Source: Paguma larvata
Taxonomy: Eukaryota > Chordata > Mammalia > Carnivora > Viverridae
Direction: 5' to 3'
DNA length: 64,000 bases
Assembly (NCBI GenBank): GCA_030068075.1
Contig: CM057839.1
Coordinates: 23,692,167 to 23,756,166, forward strand
Notes under the pieces: generated by a model
Database searches by the model: none
What the model saw: only the letters and a program-made list of their open reading frames with translations
What the model was told of the DNA's origin: nothing
Shown here: positions 48,831 to 60,281 of the stretch, one piece after another
How positions within the stretch are numbered: position 1 is the first letter of the stretch
Layout of the letters: each line of letters begins with the position of its first letter
Translations under genes and position numbers: made by a program

Positions 48831-49006
48831 TTTTTATAACATTTATGTATTTATTTTGAGAGAGAGAGAGAGAGAGAATCCTAAGGAGGCTTTGCACTGT
48901 CAGCGCAAAGCCTGATGCGGGGCTGGAACTCACAAACCGTTAGATTATAATCTGAACCAACATCAAGAGTCAGACACTTAACCGACTGAGGCACCCAGGT
49001 GCCCCT
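48831..49006 (-). mobile_element. SINEC, minus strand, with TSD
   Basis: A shortened GA body (AG)8 precedes a good head, GACTGAGGCACCCAGGTGCC. The flanks CAAATTAAATCCATTTTA (48813-48830) and CAAATTAAAACCATTTTA (49007-49024) differ once in 18. Confidence 0.94.
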
Positions 49007-49214
49007 CAAATTAAAACCATTTTAAAAATTACTTTTGTCATTCTCCTTTTGAAAGAACGATGATCTTGTAAACAAAACCATAGTATCATTAGATTTCACA
49101 CTATTTTCTAAGCGGTTTCAATTTCTCCAGAAAATGGTATAAACATTTCAAAACTGTTTCAATTGTCTGCAGGCTAGAAACATTGTAAGTGGTGACTGTT
49201 TTTAAAATATATAT

Positions 49215-49805
49215 GAAAAATAAAAATTCCAGGAAGATGTCCTTCAGTAAGTATTTATAGATAAATAAATTTAATAAACTTCATTACATCTAGACAATGA
49301 AATATTATTTATCTCTAAAAAGAAATGAGCTATCAAGGCATGAAAAAGCATACACAAAACTTCAATGGATATTGCTAAATGAAAGAACCCAATCTGAAAA
49401 GGCTACTACTGTATGGTTTTAACTATATGACGTCCTAGAAAAGCCAGGAGATCGTAGCAAGGTTAGTAGTTGCTAGTGGTTGGAGGTATGTAAATAAATA
49501 GAATGCAGAGTTTTTAGAGCAGTGAAATTACTGTGTGTGACACAATAATGGTGAATACATTTGTCTGAGCCAGGAGAATACACAGCATCTAGAGTGAATT
49601 CTAATTTAAAAAGTGGATTTTGGATGATTACGATGTGTTAATGTAGGTTCATTGATTATAACGAAGGTACTGCTCTGGTGGAGGGTGTTGATAATGGGAG
49701 AGGCTATGTATATATGGGGACAGGAAGTATATGGGAAATCTGTGTACCTCCCCCTTGATTTTGCTGTGAACTTTAAACTTCTCTAAAAAATAGTTAATTT
49801 TTGAA
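49215..49805 (+). mobile_element. L1 3' end fragment (old L1M/ME type)
   Basis: Consensus-like blocks run in order: 'atgagctatcaaggcatga', AACCCAATCTGAAAAGGCTA, 'gtatggttttaactatatg', GATGTGTTAATGTAGGTTCA, 'ttgataatgggagaggcta' and 'tatatgggaaatctgtgta'. It ends at 'tctctaaaaaatagttaatt'. Truncated 5'. Confidence 0.8.
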
Positions 49806-50562
49806 AATTCCTGTAAGCTTTGATGCGATCCAATGGAGGAGTGAGTTATCCAAAATAAACAATGCAGTATTCCCATTCAGCCATTAAAATCAGCATGAAG
49901 CATGTGTTGTAGATCCTCTAAAATTCATACCACCCTCACATTTAAATAAATCGCCTGCTAGTACTCCCAGGCACTTTGTGATGTATACAGTGTGTTCTTA
50001 AATAATAAGGAGACTTTTAAAAATTGGTTCATGGAGCAAGAAATTTATGTAAACACGCATGAGATAATGTTGCCGGCAGCTCAACAACAACAACAAAAAA
50101 AAGTCAAAGGAAAGACTTTAGTGTTTACTTGTAAAACATAATAGATGAATTAATCACTAACTTCCAACAGGACTCATCTCAAAAAGAAAACAGAAATGTT
50201 AGGAGAAAGACAATGTTTCCAAGTGAGCATGTGCAATAGTCAGGAGGGTTAGTATTTGGAAACAATAATGCCTTAGCGATTGTGAGCAGAGGAGAGAGAC
50301 ACATGAGGAAGTAGAAGAGAGAGGAGAAAATAAGGGGGGGGGGTAACAGTGAGGGAGACAGAAAATTAGGGAACAGAAGAGACATTTTAGCAGTAGCAAA
50401 GTAAAATTTCAAGAGGAATTTTACAGATTTGTTCACTAAGTACTTTCTTTCCAAAATCCCACTACTTTTTGCGCTTAAAAAAATAGCATCAGATTTATCT
50501 TTTTTTACTATAATACCATCCTAGGGAAATCCCAGTTTTCTGAAATACATTGTGAGGGTTAT
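49806..50562. other. no gene seen
   Basis: Contains G8 near 50334-50342. A 91-codon minus frame at 50179-50454 is serine- and leucine-rich from a purine-rich plus strand; chance. Confidence 0.45.
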
Positions 50563-50596
50563 TTTGTTTGTTTGTTTGTTTGTTTGTTTGTTTTAG
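50563..50596. repeat. (TTTG)n microsatellite
   Basis: About eight TTTG units, visible directly. Confidence 0.92.
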
Positions 50597-50940
50597 TTTA
50601 AAGTACAATAAATCCCCAGATATACCTTGGATTGAATTGTTACATGAATTTGAGGAAATAATCTTCTCCCTCTCTGACTGCATTATGATTATTAGACTTC
50701 TAGCTTAAAGCCTTGTCATGAGTCAGACTTAGGCTCTAAAACCATACAAACCAGTAATGTACAATTGTGGTATGGTAGAGAGTCTATATTTGAGACTGTA
50801 AGTGCTACAATGAAAATTAAATTTTGGCATTTCTAGGAAAGGTGATGAAATTTATGAAATGGGATTAAAAACTACCATAAATTGCCACCACAAAATTTAT
50901 TTTTAGTTCATAGACGTCTGGTGTATTAACGAACTTAAGG
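50597..50940. other. no gene seen
   Basis: AT-rich, featureless by eye. Confidence 0.5.
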
Positions 50941-50948
50941 TACTTTAG

Positions 50949-51138
50949 GAGCTCCTGGGTGACACAGTCAGTGAAGCATCTGGCTTCAGCTCAGGTCATG
51001 ATCTCAAGGTTCATGATTTCAGCCCCACATGTAGCTCTGTGCTGACAGTGCAGAGCCTGGAACCTGCTTTAGATTCTGTGTCTCCCTCTCCTGCTCTCAT
51101 TCTCTCTCTAAAATAAACATTAAAAAATAAATTTAAAT
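50949..51138 (+). mobile_element. SINEC
   Basis: The head is GAGCTCCTGGGTGACACAGT and the tail AATAAACATTAAAAAATAAA. The word TACTTTAG at 50941-50948 and 51139-51146 is a short probable TSD. Confidence 0.93.
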
Positions 51139-51146
51139 TACTTTAG

Positions 51147-51639
51147 AACATATGAAATCAAAACTATTCTAGGTTTTTGCTGTAGTAAATGTGGTTCACT
51201 CCACTGACGAATTCGATTTTACAGCAAGATTTAAATTTCACATACTTTAGGAATTCTGGTATTGGCCATTCGCCATCAGAAATGGGGAAAATTAATGAGA
51301 TACCCGGAGCTCTATGCCAAGGATTAGGAGATGAAATATCTATGTAGGGATGCCCAAACATTTTGGCATAGGGGAATGCACACCATGACAGGATAGTTAG
51401 ACTAGATATGTCATAGCAAACATTTTAATTCTCTTCAAACTCTGATGGTTTAAAGTTTATAAGGCCTCTTACTAGAACTGTAGTCCTGATCACACCTCGA
51501 TCAGATTTCTAGCCTCAGAACATATGAAAGAATAAATCCCTGGTTTTTAAGCCATGAAATTTGTGGTAACTTGATATGGCAGTTCCAGGAATTAATATAA
51601 GTTTAAATCACAGATTGGACAAATGTTTAATAAGAATTC
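51147..51639. other. no gene seen
   Basis: AT-rich. The 65-codon frame at 51164-51361 has no domain. Confidence 0.45.
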
Positions 51640-52058
51640 TAAAAGAGAGAATAGAAAAAAAGCATTAATCATGAAAATTCTTTTTGAGAATTTTCCATAT
51701 TGATGAAAGACAAATTGAAGAAGTGTAATTTCTGAGCAGAAAAAGCAAAAATTATTCCATTTCTAAATCCATGACAGAAAAACTGGACATCACCAAAAAC
51801 AAACAAAATATCCTAAGCACAATAACCACTGTAATTTCGTAACACACTTCCAAATAAATAATAGGTCATAAGAAAATCAGAGGAGATATTTAAAAAGTAT
51901 TTCAAACTGAATTGTAAGAAAAATAAGGCATCCATATTATGGAACACGGATAAAAACATTATTACAGAGAAATCTCCAGCTTTAAAAGCTTATATTAGAC
52001 AGGAAGAAACATCTAGAATCAGTGGTGTAAATGGCCAAATTAGAAAGCTAGGAAATGA

Positions 52059-52280
52059 TGGGCACCTGGGTGGCTCAGTCGGTTGGGCGGCCGACTTCAG
52101 CTCAGGTCGTGATCTCGCGGTTTGTGAGTTTGAGCCCCGAGTCGGGCTCCGTGCTGACAGCTCAGAGCCTGGAGCTTGCTTCCGATTCTGTGCCTCCCTC
52201 TCTCTCTGCCCTTCCCCTGTTCACGCTGTGCCTCTATGTCTCTCAGAAATAAATAAACATTCAAAAAATTAAAAAAAAAA
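52059..52280 (+). mobile_element. young SINEC with perfect 17-base TSD
   Basis: CpG-retaining copy (GTCGGTTGGGCGGCCGACTT, GATCTCGCGG, GAGTCGGGCTCCG) with an 11-base A-run at its end. AGAAAGCTAGGAAATGA is duplicated exactly at 52042-52058 and 52281-52297. It sits inside the old L1 ORF2. Confidence 0.97.
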
Positions 52281-53361
52281 AGAAAGCTAGGAAATGAATA
52301 GCAAAATAAATCCCAGGCAAATAAAATGAAGAATATAGTAAAGGTTAATACTAAAAAATCAGCAATACAAAACAGACAGTGGAGAAAATGCAGAAATACA
52401 AAAAATACCTCTTAAAAAGTTGAGCAACACTGTAGAATCTTAGAGTAATCAGGAGCGCAGAGAGAGAACACACCTGCCAGCAGCAGGCATGAAACAGAAA
52501 CCTCTCTGCAGACTCAATACACATAGAAAGAAAATGTTCCAAGAATGTTTTAAAGTGAATTATGCCAATAAATTAGACAGTTTTCATCTTGAAAATTATA
52601 ATGACCAAAACTAACATGTGATTAATAAAAATCCAAGAAATGTTTGTAAAATATATTGAATGTATTCCCAAAAGCTTTTTCTAAAGAAATTCTAGACATC
52701 ATTATGTCTTCAATAAGTTACAAGTTTGGTAAATCTAAAGAAGAAATGACATCAATCCTACTTTTCCAGCTAAAGGAAAAAAACATTCCTAAATTGTTTT
52801 TAATACCAATGTAATCTTTATAAAACACCTAACAAAACTTGTCAAAAATTATGAAATAACTTATAAACACAGAACAAGAGAATATTAAATAGACCCTAGC
52901 AATACATAAAATGAACAATATATGATGACGGATAGGAGTATATCCAGGCATTCAAGTATAACTTAAGGAAAAAGAGAGCTAAAGAGACATAAGAATATAG
53001 AAGAAAAGATCTACAATTACCCATATACTTAATTAATGGAGGAATATTGAAAAAAAATACACTCTCGAGTTGAAAATAACAGGAGGCTGTCTGCTCTCCA
53101 CGTTTCTATTCAATACTGTATTGGATACTGAACCAGAAATTAAAGGATGTGTAGAAAGGAGTGAATAAAACTGTCTGTATTCCTAGATGACAGTGATTTT
53201 TTTTACAGAAAAAATCCTAAGCTATCTATGAAACAAAAACTAGCACAGGATGTTAATTTAGCAAAACTATAAGATTCCATAAAAAAACTAATTGCAATTT
53301 TTTTAAACACTTGGCAAGCAAATCGAAAATGAAATTTATGAGAAAAATATTTACAAAAATG

Positions 53362-53738
53362 TCTTTGAAGGTATCACCCATCCTTTGCTGGGGTGACAGT
53401 TTGGTACAACATCTCTCCCCTTTTTAAAGTATGCGTTGTGAAAACACACTGCATCAAAGCATTTACAAGGTTTATACAGTTTTACTTCTCGTGCAGGCAT
53501 AGGCAGAGCAAGATCATTCCCTGGAAGAGAGGCATGAGCCACTAGCAAAAGACTCTCTGACAGTGTCAGATGCAAGGGGATCGGTATAGCACTGGCCTGG
53601 AGTAAAAATACATGTAGTGTAAGAGTTCTACTAATCCCGCCAGGCAGTGCAGTTGAGCACTTACTGGCTGTTGACTTGACAAATGTTTAACAGTCAGCCA
53701 AAAGTCATTACGCTGATGGTGATTTAAATTATTCATTG
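53362..53738. other. non-L1 block inside the L1 ORF2; possible MIR on plus
   Basis: A more GC-balanced segment of about 380 bases separates two parts of the old L1 that would be contiguous in an intact element. Its right half has MIR-like words ('ggtatagcactggcctgga', 'ctaatcccgcc', GAGCACTTACTGGCTGTTGA). Its left half (53362-53570) is unrecognised. Frames of 60 and 74 codons on minus show no domain. Confidence 0.45.
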
Positions 53739-54463
53739 ACAACATCAAAAATATAAGAAATAATACATTTAACAGAGGATATATAATACCGATACACTGA
53801 AATCTATATAAATTTTTGCTAAATGAAATTTTAAAAGACTTAAATAAGTGAGAAAGTAAACCATAGTTATCTAATGGGGACTGAATTGTTAAGATGACAG
53901 TTCTCCAAAAAAGTCCTACAGATTCAATGAAATCTTTTATAATTAGAGTTGGCGTTTTTTTGTAAAACTAATAAACAGAATATAAAACCCATATAAAATG
54001 TAAATGACTTAATTTATCTACTGCAATCTTGAAAAAGAATAAAATTAGAACACCAGTACCTGATTGTAAACTTAACAATAAGACAGAGGGAGTTTATTGT
54101 ATGAGAATAAAAGAATAGCTCATTGGAATAGAACACAAAAGTAGACTCAGCCTTATATAATCATTTAATTTTTATACTCTGATAAAATCAGAGAAAAGTT
54201 TTTTTCAATAAGAATGATCAAAACAAATAAATTTGTTCAGAGACTTACCTTGATTTGAAATATTTCCTGAAGTTAAATTATAGGACTTATTAGTATTTAT
54301 ATGTGAAATAGTGTAGAGTTTTAAAATCTTCAAATATTGCATAAATGTATTTAAATTATCTTATGTTTTTTCAACTCTTTGCCAACTTTATTTGACTTTC
54401 TTTTCTTCTTATTTTATGAATTACAATGATTTTTATCTCTAGCTAATGTCAAAAAAAATCAGG

Positions 54464-54676
54464 GGTGCCTGGTTGGCTTAGTCAGTTAAGCATCAGACTC
54501 TTGATTTCAGCTCAGATAATGATCTCATGATTCGTGAGTTCAAGTCCCACATCAGTCTCAGCACTGACAGCACAGAGCCTGGTTCGGATTCTCTCTCTCT
54601 CCCTCTCTCCCTGCCTCTCCAACATGCTCTCCCACTCTCTCAAAATAAATGAATAAACATTTTTTTTTTTTTAATC
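54464..54676 (+). mobile_element. SINEC with T-rich terminal tail
   Basis: The head is GGGGTGCCTGGTTGGCTTAG. After AATGAATAAACA the tail turns into 13 T instead of the usual A-rich run. AATCAGG recurs at both sides as a possible short TSD. Confidence 0.92.
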
Positions 54677-55169
54677 AGGGTCATAGTTCAGAGTAGTGTC
54701 TGAAACTTTTTTAAAGGGATGACTCTTTACAGTATTTGGAGCTAAATTTATTTATTAAAGGAAATATTTGAATTCCTTTCCTTAGATTTACTTAAGTTTT
54801 TTTTTTTTTTTGTTTTTTTTCTTCACTCCTCACCATCAGTCTTTGTGACTTAAACTCCTACTTCCCCATAGCCCTCTCCTGCAGAGGCATTAGCCTGGTC
54901 TTGAGTGGCAGGCTCTATTGTAAGGAAAAGATAATTACAGTCTACACACACAGTAAATTCTGTACATTAGTTTCTTTAATTTGATTTGATATTTCTGAAG
55001 GCCTACACTGCACACTCAAATTCCTAAGTTCTGTCAGGAGATTATAGAATTGTCTGAATTTTAATAAACCATATATTTGTTTTCATCTAATCTCATATGT
55101 CAATTATAGCTGCAATTTCAAATTCTGAGGACTTAAAGATCTTTCTTGTTCTTTTTGTTCATTTTTTAA
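54677..55169. other. no gene seen
   Basis: Includes a T-run at about 54799-54820. Otherwise featureless by eye. Confidence 0.5.
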
Positions 55170-56760
55170 AAAATTGAACTATAGTTAACATATGGTGTTA
55201 TGTTAATTTCAAGTGTATAATATAGTTATTTAACGATTCTATTCATTACTCATTGCTCATTACAATAAGAATACACTTAATCCCCTTTATCTATTTCATC
55301 ATCCCTCTATCCACCTCCCCTCTGGCAAACCTTGCATAGTCTGTATTGAAGAGTCCATTCTTTTGTTTGTTTCTTTTTTTCTGTTTGTTCATTAGTTTAT
55401 TTCTTAAATTCCACATATGAGTGAAATCATATGGTATTTATCTTTCTTTGTCTGGCATATTTCATTTAGCATTATACCCTCTAGGTCCATCCCATGTTGC
55501 AAATGGCAAGATTTCTTTTTTGTGTTGCTGAGTAATATTTCATGATATATATGATATACATCATATATATCTCATATATCATATATCATATATATCTCAG
55601 TGAGAGAGAGAGAGACAGACACTGACAGTGTATGTATCTTTTCAAATTTCTGTTTTTGTTTCCTTTTGGTAAATATCCCATAGTGGAATTACTGGATAAC
55701 ATGGTATTTCTATATTGAATTCTTTGTGGAATACTCCATACTGACAGTGGCTGAATCTGTTTGCATTCCCACCGAGAGAGCACAAAGTTTCCTTTTTCTC
55801 CATTTAATTGCCAATACTCGTTATTTCCTGTGTTTTTATTCTAGTCATTCTGATGGTGTAAGGTAATATATCATTGTGGTTTTGATTTGCATTTCCTTCA
55901 TGACGAGTGAATGAATATTTTTCATGCACCTGTTGGTCATCTGTATGTCTTCTTTGGAAAAATATCTATTCATATTCTCTACCCAATTTTAAATCAGATT
56001 ATTTAAATTTTGGATGCTGAGTTATTTAAGTTTTTTATATATTTTGTATATTAACCTTTGCAAATATATCATTTGTAAATATCTTTTTTCCATTTAGTAG
56101 ATTGTCTTGTGGGCTTTGGGTGTTGTTTATTTTTTCCTTTTTCTAGCTCTTTTAGATGTAAGTTTAGATTGTTTATTTTTCTTGAGATAGGCTGTAGTCC
56201 CTAAGCTCTAAGAGAGCTTTGCTCTCTTAGAAAAGCTTTTGCTGTATCCCAGAGATTTTGGACTGTCCTATTTTTATTTTCATTTGTCTCCATGTAGTTT
56301 TAAATTTTCCTTTTGATTTCTTGGTTGACCCATTTGTTTTTTAGTAATATGTTATTTAGCTACTAAATATTTGTGTTCTTTCCAGATTTTTTTCATATGA
56401 TTGATTTCTTGTTTTACGCCATTGTCATTTGGAAAGAGGTGTGAAATGATTTCAATCGTTTGAATTTATTGATGCTTGTTTTGTGGTCAAACATGTGATC
56501 TATACCAGAGAATGTTCCATGTGCACTTGAAAAGAATGTATATTCCACTGTTGACAGAATGTTCTGTATTTATTATTTGGTCCATCTGGTTTTATGTGTC
56601 ACTCAATGTCACTGTTTCCTTGTTGATTTTCTGAGTGGATGATCTATTCATTGATGTAAGAGAAGTGTTAAAGCTCCCTACCATTATTGTATTACTGTCA
56701 TTCTCTTTCTTTATGTCTGTTAATAGTTGCTTTATGTATGTAGGTGGTTCAATATGCTAA
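55170..56760 (-). mobile_element. L1 with large internal deletion, minus strand
   Basis: From 55170 to about 56110 the plus strand is reverse-complement L1 3' region (TGAACTATAGTTAACATATG, 'ctctaggtccatcccatgt', GTGGAATTACTGGATAACAT, 'ttgtggttttgatttgcat', 'tatatcatttgtaaata'). At about 56110 it jumps to the ORF2 endonuclease region (TTTTGCTGTATCCCAGAGAT, CCATGTGCACTTGAAAAGAA, 'ttgttgattttctgagtgg'). The reverse-transcriptase part is missing. A TA/TATC simple repeat (55545-55600) lies in the 3' part. Confidence 0.88.
55545..55615. repeat. ATATC/ATATAT simple repeat then (GA)n
   Basis: Imperfect CATATATATCTCATATATCA-type repeats followed by GAGAGAGAGAGAGA, inside the L1 fragment. Confidence 0.85.
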
Positions 56761-57189
56761 TAACAAGTTTATATGTCCAACTAATCTGCAAATGTTTAGA
56801 AATGTCTTCCAGTGATGCAAAAGAGCCACAACAACCATAAACAGAACATTATAAAAAGCTACGTACTTTATTTTTGGAAAGAGATTTTTAAAAATTATAA
56901 CATCAGGGGAAAAACTAACAAAATTGAATTTAGAGCACAAGATAACAAGCATCCTGCATTCTATAAATAATTAAGAACAATTTTAAATATCATTTGTATC
57001 CCTGATGCCTGGATACATGAGAATCATCAAGACAAGTAGACAAACATAAAAAAGATAATCAGATTTTATGCTCGCCACTACTTCAAAGAGTGATATTTTA
57101 TGCTATCTAATAGAAACCAAGTGATTATAAAAACTAACATTTTAGTGTTGTTATTTGTAATGATGGCAAAATGAAACATACTAGTTCTG
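56761..57189. other. no gene seen
   Basis: AT-rich. The 67-codon minus frame at 56749-56952 starts at the L1 edge and has no domain. Confidence 0.45.
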
Positions 57190-57920
57190 TGCAATTAGAA
57201 ATCTGAAATTGTCATTTATTAAGCTGATTAACATTTAAGAGGAACTTTATTGGACACAGGGACATTATATTAGAATTTGCATAGGCCTAAGTTGAGATGT
57301 TATTAGATATCAAAATGCAAATCTAGTAGCACTTTGATAAATGAGTCTGTAATTCAAGGGAAAAGTTCAGTAAAAATATAGCCTAGAATTGTTAATTTAT
57401 GAATAGTGCTTAAAGCCTTGAGACTGGATAAGATAGACAAGAGGAGAGGGCCTAAGATTGTGTTGTAAGACATTCTAACATGAAGAAGTCATGGATATGA
57501 GGAGAATCTAGCAAAGGAAATGGAAGAAGTAACCAGTGAGATAGGAAAAGCCGAGTATAATATCCTGGAAACAAGGGAAAACATACGGGTTCAGGAAGGA
57601 ATGTGTGGCTAACTGTATCAAATACTGTTTGTAGGTGAAATTATATGAGGAGTGAGAATTATCCATTAGATGTGATAATTTCCAGGTGATTGTTATCCTT
57701 GACAAAATCTCATTCAATCAACTTTTTTTGTAAAAATGGCTCATTGGAGTGGATCCAGTAAGAAAAAGAAGAAAAAAAATAATTATGTACTTCTGTTTCA
57801 AAGATTTTATTGTGAAGAAATACAGAGAAATAGCCTACTGCTGAAAGGGACTTTGCTATTGATATAGTTTAATTTTTGTTTTAAGGGAGGTAAATTATAG
57901 CCTAATGATGATGTAGATAA
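57190..57920. mobile_element. ancient repeat fossil, L2-like, family uncertain
   Basis: Words recalled from a widespread mammalian repeat appear in the right order: 'gtgcttaaagccttgagac', CTAGCAAAGGAAATGGAAGA, 'aactgtatcaaatactgtt', 'gagtgagaattatccatta', 'gattgttatccttgacaaa' and 'ttcaaagattttattgtga'. I associate it with L2-related sequence but cannot name the family or strand firmly. Confidence 0.45.
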
Positions 57921-58163
57921 AGAGGCAAACTGCTGAACCAATGTCTGTGCATTGGTTTTCAACCAAATCCCTGCATATCCATTCACGAATCTTAGGAGTT
58001 TGGTTATGGTATTATTTTGTAAGTGTAAAGTTCTGGAAAGTTTAAAGATGGATAAAGCTGGTCCTTTGAAAAATAAAAGCTTCCCCTAAATGATATAAAG
58101 TGGACAAATCATAGAGTTAACAGAACAGAAAGAATGTATCATTGGTTTAGAAAATCAAAAAAG

Positions 58164-58378
58164 CAGGGTGCCTGGGAGGCTCAGTTGGTTAAGCATAGAA
58201 CTTCGGCTCAAGTCATGATCTCATGGTTCTTTAGTTTGAGCCCTGCATCAGGCTCTGTGCTGACAGCTTGGAGCCTCAGCCTGCTTTGGATTCTGTGTCT
58301 CCCTCTCTTTCTGCCCCTCCCCTACTTGTATTCTGTCTCTCTCTCTCAAAAATAAACATGTAAAATAATTTTTAAGAG
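58164..58378 (+). mobile_element. SINEC, with TSD
   Basis: The head is CAGGGTGCCTGGGAGGCTCA. The flanks AGAAAATCAAAAAAG (58149-58163) and AGAAAACCAAAAAAG (58379-58393) differ once and may extend three further bases. Confidence 0.94.
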
Positions 58379-58396
58379 AGAAAACCAAAAAAGTAG

Positions 58397-58462
58397 TTCT
58401 CTGTGTGTATGTATATGTCTGTGCATGTGTGCATGCATGCATGTGCTTGTGTGTGTGTGTAA
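58397..58462. repeat. (TG)n-type repeat with GCATGCATGCATG
   Basis: A mixed TGTG/TATG/GCATG alternating tract of about 65 bases directly after the SINE TSD. Confidence 0.88.
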
Positions 58463-58922
58463 CAGAGACGAAAGGATATGACTGGGTGTCATTAGTAATT
58501 AAAATCAGAATGGTGAATATCAATAAATACAATTAGGTATACAGTTGAATATAAGTGAAATTAAAGCACTGCCTTGTATAATATTTTTAAAAAGAAAAAT
58601 GCTGCCAAGAACAAAATTTTCAAATTTTTAAAATTTTGCAAAATTTATAGTGTAAATTTTTTCCCTAGCAAACAATTCATTAAATTATTTTTAATGCATA
58701 TTTCTTTGATGTTTAGGGAAATTCCACATCCTGTCTATGTTTTATAATTTTTGAGTTCCTTACAGACTTCTTGGTTAGCCATATGGATTGTAGCTGCTTT
58801 TTGTTTCCCACAATATATAGCTTGTCTTTTTACTCTATTTACACTCTTACAGAATGTATGTATTTTAATGTGGTTAAATTAATTAATTTCACTTTGTGCT
58901 TTATGCTTTTTGAGTCTTGTTT
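58463..58922. other. no gene seen
   Basis: AT-rich. The 76-codon frame at 58771-59001 runs into the SINE and is chance. Confidence 0.45.
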
Positions 58923-58938
58923 AAGAAATCACATGCTG

Positions 58939-59152
58939 ATTGTGCGCCTAGCTGACTCAGTGGGTGAAGCATCTGACTCTTGGAATCAACACAGGTCATG
59001 ATCTCCCTATTCTTGGGATTAAGCCCCACATCAGGCTCTGCACTGACAGCATGGAGCAGGTCTGGGGTTCTTGTCTCTCCCTGTCTTTCTATCTGCCCCT
59101 TCCCTGCTCACTCTCTTTCTCTCAAAATAAATAAACATTTTTAAAAAAGGGA
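58939..59152 (+). mobile_element. SINEC, with perfect 16-base TSD
   Basis: The head is degraded (TGTGCGCCTAGCTGACTCAG) and the tail is AAATAAATAAACATTTTTAA. AAGAAATCACATGCTG is duplicated exactly at 58923-58938 and 59153-59168. Confidence 0.95.
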
Positions 59153-59259
59153 AAGAAATCACATGCTGCATGAGTTTCTGAAGATATTTCAATCTATTTT
59201 TAAATAAATTGTTTAGCATAATGCTTGTTTGTATTTTTAATCTATTTCTGAATCAATAT

Positions 59260-59520
59260 TTATTTATCTATTTATTGCTGCTGTAACAAATTATTTAATG
59301 ATTTAAAACAACACGAATTTATATTCCTGGTAGCTCAGAAGTCCAAAATGGGTTTCATTAGGTTAAATCAAGATGTCAGCAGAGCTGTGTTCCTTCTGGA
59401 GGTTCTAGAATAGAATCCATTTCATGAACTTTTCCAGCTTTTAGAGGTCACACACACTCCTTGACTCATGACCCCTTTTCCTCTGTCTTCAACACCAGTA
59501 ACAGTGGGTCTTTTTGTTGT
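59260..59520 (-). mobile_element. MLT1-like MaLR LTR remnant
   Basis: Reverse-complement blocks: TTGCTGCTGTAACAAATTAT, 'ttaaaacaacacgaattta', 'agaagtccaaaatgggttt', 'tgttccttctggaggttct' and 'ttttccagcttttagaggt'. It is cut at about 59515 by an L1 insertion. Confidence 0.75.
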
Positions 59521-59890
59521 TGTTGTTTGTTTCAAGTATTTATTTAAATTCTGGCTAACATATACTGTAGTATTGGTTTCAGGAGTAGAATTTAGTGCTT
59601 CATTACGTACCTATAACCCCCAGTGCTCATCCCAAGTGCACTCATAATACCTCAACACTACTAACCCTCAGTTTGTTCTCTGTAGTTCAGAGTCTCTTAT
59701 GGTTTGGCTCCCTCTTTCCCCCCATCCTTTCCCCTTCATTTGTTTGGTTTCTTAAATTCAACATATGAATGAAATCATGTGGTGTTTGTCTTTCTCTGAC
59801 TGACTTGTTTTCCTTTAGCATAATACACTCTAGCTCCATCTACATCATTGACAATGGCAAGATTTCATTATTTTTGATGGCTAAGTAATT
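59516..59890 (-). mobile_element. L1 3' UTR fragment, carnivoran type
   Basis: The plus strand reads (TTG)n, 'tatttaaattctggctaac', 'cccagtgctcatcccaag', TTCTCTGTAGTTCAGAGTCT, 'atatgaatgaaatcatgtgg' and 'aatggcaagatttcatta'. This is reverse-complement L1 3' UTR, 5'-truncated after about 370 bases, inserted into the MLT1-like element. Confidence 0.85.
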
Positions 59891-60268
59891 AGAATCAGCT
59901 TTTCTGATGCTTAGTCAAATGGCTGACTTCCTTTAAGTGTTATTTTTTCTCTATATCATAAATATTTCCCATATTTACCTAAGTGTTATTATTAAATTTA
60001 AAGATTTATTCAGAGAATGAAGAAAAATATTTTAATAAAATATTTATTTAAAAGGTATTATTTTTCCATTACTACTCATAATGAAAATTAAGAATGTGAT
60101 ATATCTCTCCTCACAGTATTAAAGACCAATACACACACATAATCTATGTACCAAAAAATCACATTACTTTATATGCTAATGCTGTTTTGTGGATTATAAA
60201 ATATGTATTCCCGCACTTTGTGAAATGCATAAACAAAGCTATCCAAGGACAGTATTTCTCTTCTACAT
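59891..60268. other. no gene seen
   Basis: AT-rich. The first part may be the continuation of the interrupted MLT1-like element. Confidence 0.4.
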
Positions 60269-60281
60269 TTGAGTAAGTAAA

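Larger units (their letters stand above)
51640..54250 (+). mobile_element. old degraded L1 ORF2, plus strand, interrupted
   Basis: Scattered but correctly ordered ORF2 landmarks are visible: 'aaaatcagaggagatattt' and 'atgccaataaattagacag'; GGAGGCTGTCTGCTCTCCAC next to 'tctattcaatactgtattgg'; 'attcctagatgacagtgat' at the FADD position; then 'gttaagatgacagttctcc', 'agattcaatgaaatc' and 'gaacaccagtacctgatt'. No frame survives. A young SINEC (52059-52280) and a non-L1 block (53362-53738) split it. Edges are approximate. Confidence 0.7.
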
